The notes beneath the pieces were generated by a model. It had not been told where the DNA came from, searched no databases, and worked only from the letters and a program-made list of their open reading frames with translations. Positions 6,777-8,344 of a stretch of DNA of 8,344 bases are shown here, piece by piece (position 1 is the stretch's first letter; the number at the start of each line of letters is the position of its first letter). The position numbers and the translations under genes were made by a program. Location: contig QNAZ01000030.1 in NCBI GenBank assembly GCA_003641645.1, forward strand, positions 1 through 8,344, in the 5' to 3' direction. Origin of the DNA: Thermodesulfobacteriota bacterium. Lineage in GTDB: Bacteria; Desulfobacterota; Thermodesulfobacteria; Thermodesulfobacteriales; Thermodesulfobacteriaceae.

Positions 6777-8117
6777 TTATTGATTCATTTTACTTAAAAA
6801 TTCTTCGTTATTTTTAGTATCTTTCATCTTTTCAAGTAAAAATTCCATACATTCTACAGGACTAAGAGGAGAAAGGACCTTTCTTAATAGCCAGATTTTA
6901 TGAAGTATATCCAAAGGAAGAAGTAACTCTTCTTTTCTTGTTCCACTAAGATGAATATCAATAGCAGGCCAAATTCTTCTATCTGCCAGGCGTCTATCTA
7001 ATACTATTTCCAGATTTCCTGTTCCTTTAAATTCTTCAAAAATTACTTCATCCATTCGGCTTCCTGTATCAATAAGACAGGTTGCAATAATAGTAAGACT
7101 TCCTCCTTCTTCTATATTTCTTGCTGCTCCAAAAAATCTTTTGGGTTTATGAAGGGCATTAGCATCAATTCCTCCAGAAAGAAGTTTGCCACTTGATGGA
7201 ACTACTACATTATAAGCCCTTGTAAGACGAGTTAAACTGTCAAGTAAAATCACTACATCATATTTACACTCTACTAATCTTTTAGCTCTTTCAATAACAA
7301 TTTCTGCTACTTGAGTATGTTTTTGAGGTGGTTCGTCAAAAGTAGAACTTATAATTTCTGCTCTTGGAACAATTCTTTGCATTTCTGTTACTTCTTCAGG
7401 TCTTTCATCAACAAGAAGAATCATTAAATGCACATCCGGGTAATTATTTACTATACCATTGGCAATATTTTGTAATAAAACTGTCTTTCCTGTTCTGGGT
7501 GGAGCAACAATAAGTCCTCTTTGTCCTTTTCCAATAGGCACAAAAAGATCTATAATACGGGTTGAATAATTTTCTGGATCAGTTTCTAAACGAAGCCACT
7601 CATTTGGATGAATAGGAGTAAGGTGATCAAATGGTGTTCTTGCTTTTACAATTTCTGGAGAGTAATAATTAACCTTTTCAATCTTTGCTAAAGCAAAATA
7701 TTTTTCTCCTTCTTTGGGTTGCCGTATATATCCTAATATGGTGTCTCCGGTTTTTAATCCAAATTTTCTTATTTGAGGAGGAGAAACATATATATCTTCT
7801 GAACTTGGTAAATAGTTATAATCATTAAATCTCAAAAAACCAAATCCCTCTGGTAAAACCTCTAAAACTCCTTCTACAATTACCTCAATTTCTCTATTAA
7901 GAAGATTGCTTACTATTTGATAAATGACCTCAGATTTTTTGTAGTAATTGTAAATATTTTCAATTCCTAATTTCTCTCCCAATTTGTAAAGTTCAGAAAG
8001 ACTTTTTCTTCTCAATTCCGAGAGATATACTGGAGAAGTAAGTTTTTCAGGTAAAGCTTCAATGGCTTCACTTTCCCAATTTTCAGAAATAAGTTTTCCA
8101 TCTGTTGTTTGATCCAT
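6777..8117 (-). CDS. rho: transcription termination factor Rho
   Basis: Rho is the hexameric RNA-dependent ATPase that loads on untranslated C-rich RNA and ends transcription. The 446 aa include a family-typical N-terminal helical domain (about 31-75). An OB-fold primary RNA-binding domain follows with RNP1-like GFGFLR at 91-96 and EDIYVSPPQIRKF at 107-119. In the RecA-type ATPase core, Walker A APPRTGKT is at 205-212 (bases 7482-7505), DERPEEVTEM at 237-246 and Walker B LLDS at 291-294. The Q-loop KLLSGG is at 311-316 and the R-loop KPKRFFGAARN at 324-334. SGTRKEEL at 391-398 completes the core. Compared with E. coli Rho (419 aa) it has about 28 extra acidic residues at the N-terminus and no large insert. 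The ATG is supported by AAGGAG six bases upstream. The gene lies downstream of tRNA-Asn on the same strand and converges on lon. Confidence 0.98.
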   Translation of the reverse strand: MDQTTDGKLISENWESEAIEALPEKLTSPVYLSELRRKSLSELYKLGEKLGIENIYNYYKKSEVIYQIVSNLLNREIEVIVEGVLEVLPEGFGFLRFNDYNYLPSSEDIYVSPPQIRKFGLKTGDTILGYIRQPKEGEKYFALAKIEKVNYYSPEIVKARTPFDHLTPIHPNEWLRLETDPENYSTRIIDLFVPIGKGQRGLIVAPPRTGKTVLLQNIANGIVNNYPDVHLMILLVDERPEEVTEMQRIVPRAEIISSTFDEPPQKHTQVAEIVIERAKRLVECKYDVVILLDSLTRLTRAYNVVVPSSGKLLSGGIDANALHKPKRFFGAARNIEEGGSLTIIATCLIDTGSRMDEVIFEEFKGTGNLEIVLDRRLADRRIWPAIDIHLSGTRKEELLLPLDILHKIWLLRKVLSPLSPVECMEFLLEKMKDTKNNEEFLSKMNQ

Positions 8118-8123
8118 AACTTA

Positions 8124-8129
8124 CTCCTT
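8124..8129 (-). promoter_or_regulatory. rho ribosome binding site
   Basis: AAGGAG on the minus strand, six bases before the ATG at 8115-8117, is a near-ideal Shine-Dalgarno. It fixes the rho start and so supports the roughly 28-residue N-terminal extension relative to E. coli Rho. Confidence 0.75.
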
Positions 8130-8196
8130 TTTTATAAAAAATTTATAATTAACTATATTTAAAAATAGATATTGCATTTATTAAGACTTAACCGAG

Positions 8197-8202
8197 ATTA
8201 TA
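8197..8202 (-). promoter_or_regulatory. candidate -10 box for rho
   Basis: The minus strand reads a perfect TATAAT here, 22 bases past the end of the tRNA and 79 bases before the rho start codon, which would give a leader of roughly 70-75 nt. No good -35 box is found at 16-18 bp, where the sequence is the tRNA 3' edge (GCTTTT type), so it may be weak, activator-dependent or chance in AT-rich DNA. The leader shows only weak A-T hairpins. Transcription from the tRNA promoter into rho is the alternative. Confidence 0.4.
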
Positions 8203-8211
8203 AGATCTTAT
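8200..8211. repeat. 12-bp perfect palindrome upstream of the candidate rho -10 box
   Basis: ATAAGATCTTAT is a perfect 12-bp palindrome that overlaps the TATAAT by three bases and occupies the would-be spacer. A second, 11-base palindrome (TTAAG, A, CTTAA) lies at 8181-8191, near where transcription would begin. They could be operator half-sites, but short A/T palindromes are common in such DNA. Confidence 0.4.
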
Positions 8212-8224
8212 TTAAGATTAAAAG

Positions 8225-8297
8225 CTCCCCGGGCAGGACTCGAACCTGCAACCTATGGGTTAACAGCCCACCGCTCTGCCAATTGAGCTACCGGGGA
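8225..8297 (-). tRNA. tRNA-Asn (anticodon GUU)
   Basis: The 73-nt minus-strand sequence folds as a complete cloverleaf. The acceptor stem TCCCCGG pairs with CCGGGGA, with discriminator G at 8225. The D arm is GCTC/GAGC around AATTGGCA. The anticodon stem GTGGG/CCCAT closes the loop CTGTTAA, with anticodon GTT complementary to 8262-8264. The T arm is GCAGG/CCTGC around TTCGAGT. All stems pair fully, with one G-T wobble in the anticodon stem. The variable loop is five bases, so this is a class I tRNA. The CCA tail is not encoded (CTT follows the discriminator) and must be added by a tRNA nucleotidyltransferase. Its G+C (45 of 73) far exceeds that of the surroundings, as expected in a thermophile. 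Confidence 0.97.
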
Positions 8298-8315
8298 ACT
8301 TTAATATCAAATTAA

Positions 8316-8344
8316 ATAATAAAATTGAATTCTTTTTTTGTCAA
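8316..8344 (-). promoter_or_regulatory. sigma70-type promoter of tRNA-Asn
   Basis: On the minus strand a perfect -35 box TTGACA (8339-8344) is followed after exactly 17 bp by TATTAT (8316-8321), one mismatch from consensus. Eighteen bases separate the -10 from the mature tRNA 5' end, implying a short leader of about 11 nt. It is the best promoter in the window and may also feed rho, because no terminator is visible after the tRNA. Confidence 0.8.

Noticed and set aside
1..8344. A new defence, mobile or biosynthetic system, or a CRISPR array
   Set aside because: All coding space is taken by recognised housekeeping genes. There are no spaced direct repeats, transposase or integrase genes, attachment-site duplications, or long unassigned regions. 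The tRNA-Asn is intact, with no sign of an integrated element within the window.

Overview
The window is very AT-rich and carries ordinary bacterial housekeeping genes. Its coding style (Arg mostly AGA/AGG, Lys/Glu-rich proteins) and a tRNA far richer in G+C (45 of 73 bases) than the DNA around it suggest a thermophilic bacterium. The gene order tig-clpP-clpX-lon with full-length Rho fits Thermodesulfobacteriota (Thermodesulfobacterium or Caldimicrobium type) or a similar deep-branching thermophile. The taxon is an inference from style and gene order only and was not tested by a search.

Layout: bases 1-1113 are the 3' part of a class II tRNA nucleotidyltransferase (CCA-adding family) with an intact HD domain; its start lies outside the window. 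A 77-bp gap with an AT-rich hairpin and a possible weak promoter leads to a tight four-gene proteostasis cluster on the + strand: tig (trigger factor), clpP, clpX and lon. The gaps between these genes are only 2, 12 and 8 bp, so co-transcription and translational coupling are likely. On the - strand, rho (6777-8117) converges on lon with only 5 bp between the stop codons. Upstream of rho on the same strand is a tRNA-Asn(GUU) gene (8225-8297) with a consensus sigma70-type promoter at the window edge. A perfect TATAAT lies between the tRNA and rho.

How the genes work together: trigger factor meets nascent chains at the ribosome exit. ClpX unfolds substrates and feeds them to the ClpP peptidase, and Lon is the second ATP-dependent protease, so one transcription unit would supply folding and degradation together. 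Rho is the transcription terminator. The tRNA-Asn gene does not encode its CCA tail, so it needs the enzyme family represented at the left edge.

I found no mobile element, CRISPR array, prophage part or convincing new system. The points worth a second look are small: a trigger factor whose prolyl-isomerase pocket seems to have lost its key residues, the terminator-less lon/rho junction, and the palindromes around the candidate rho promoter.
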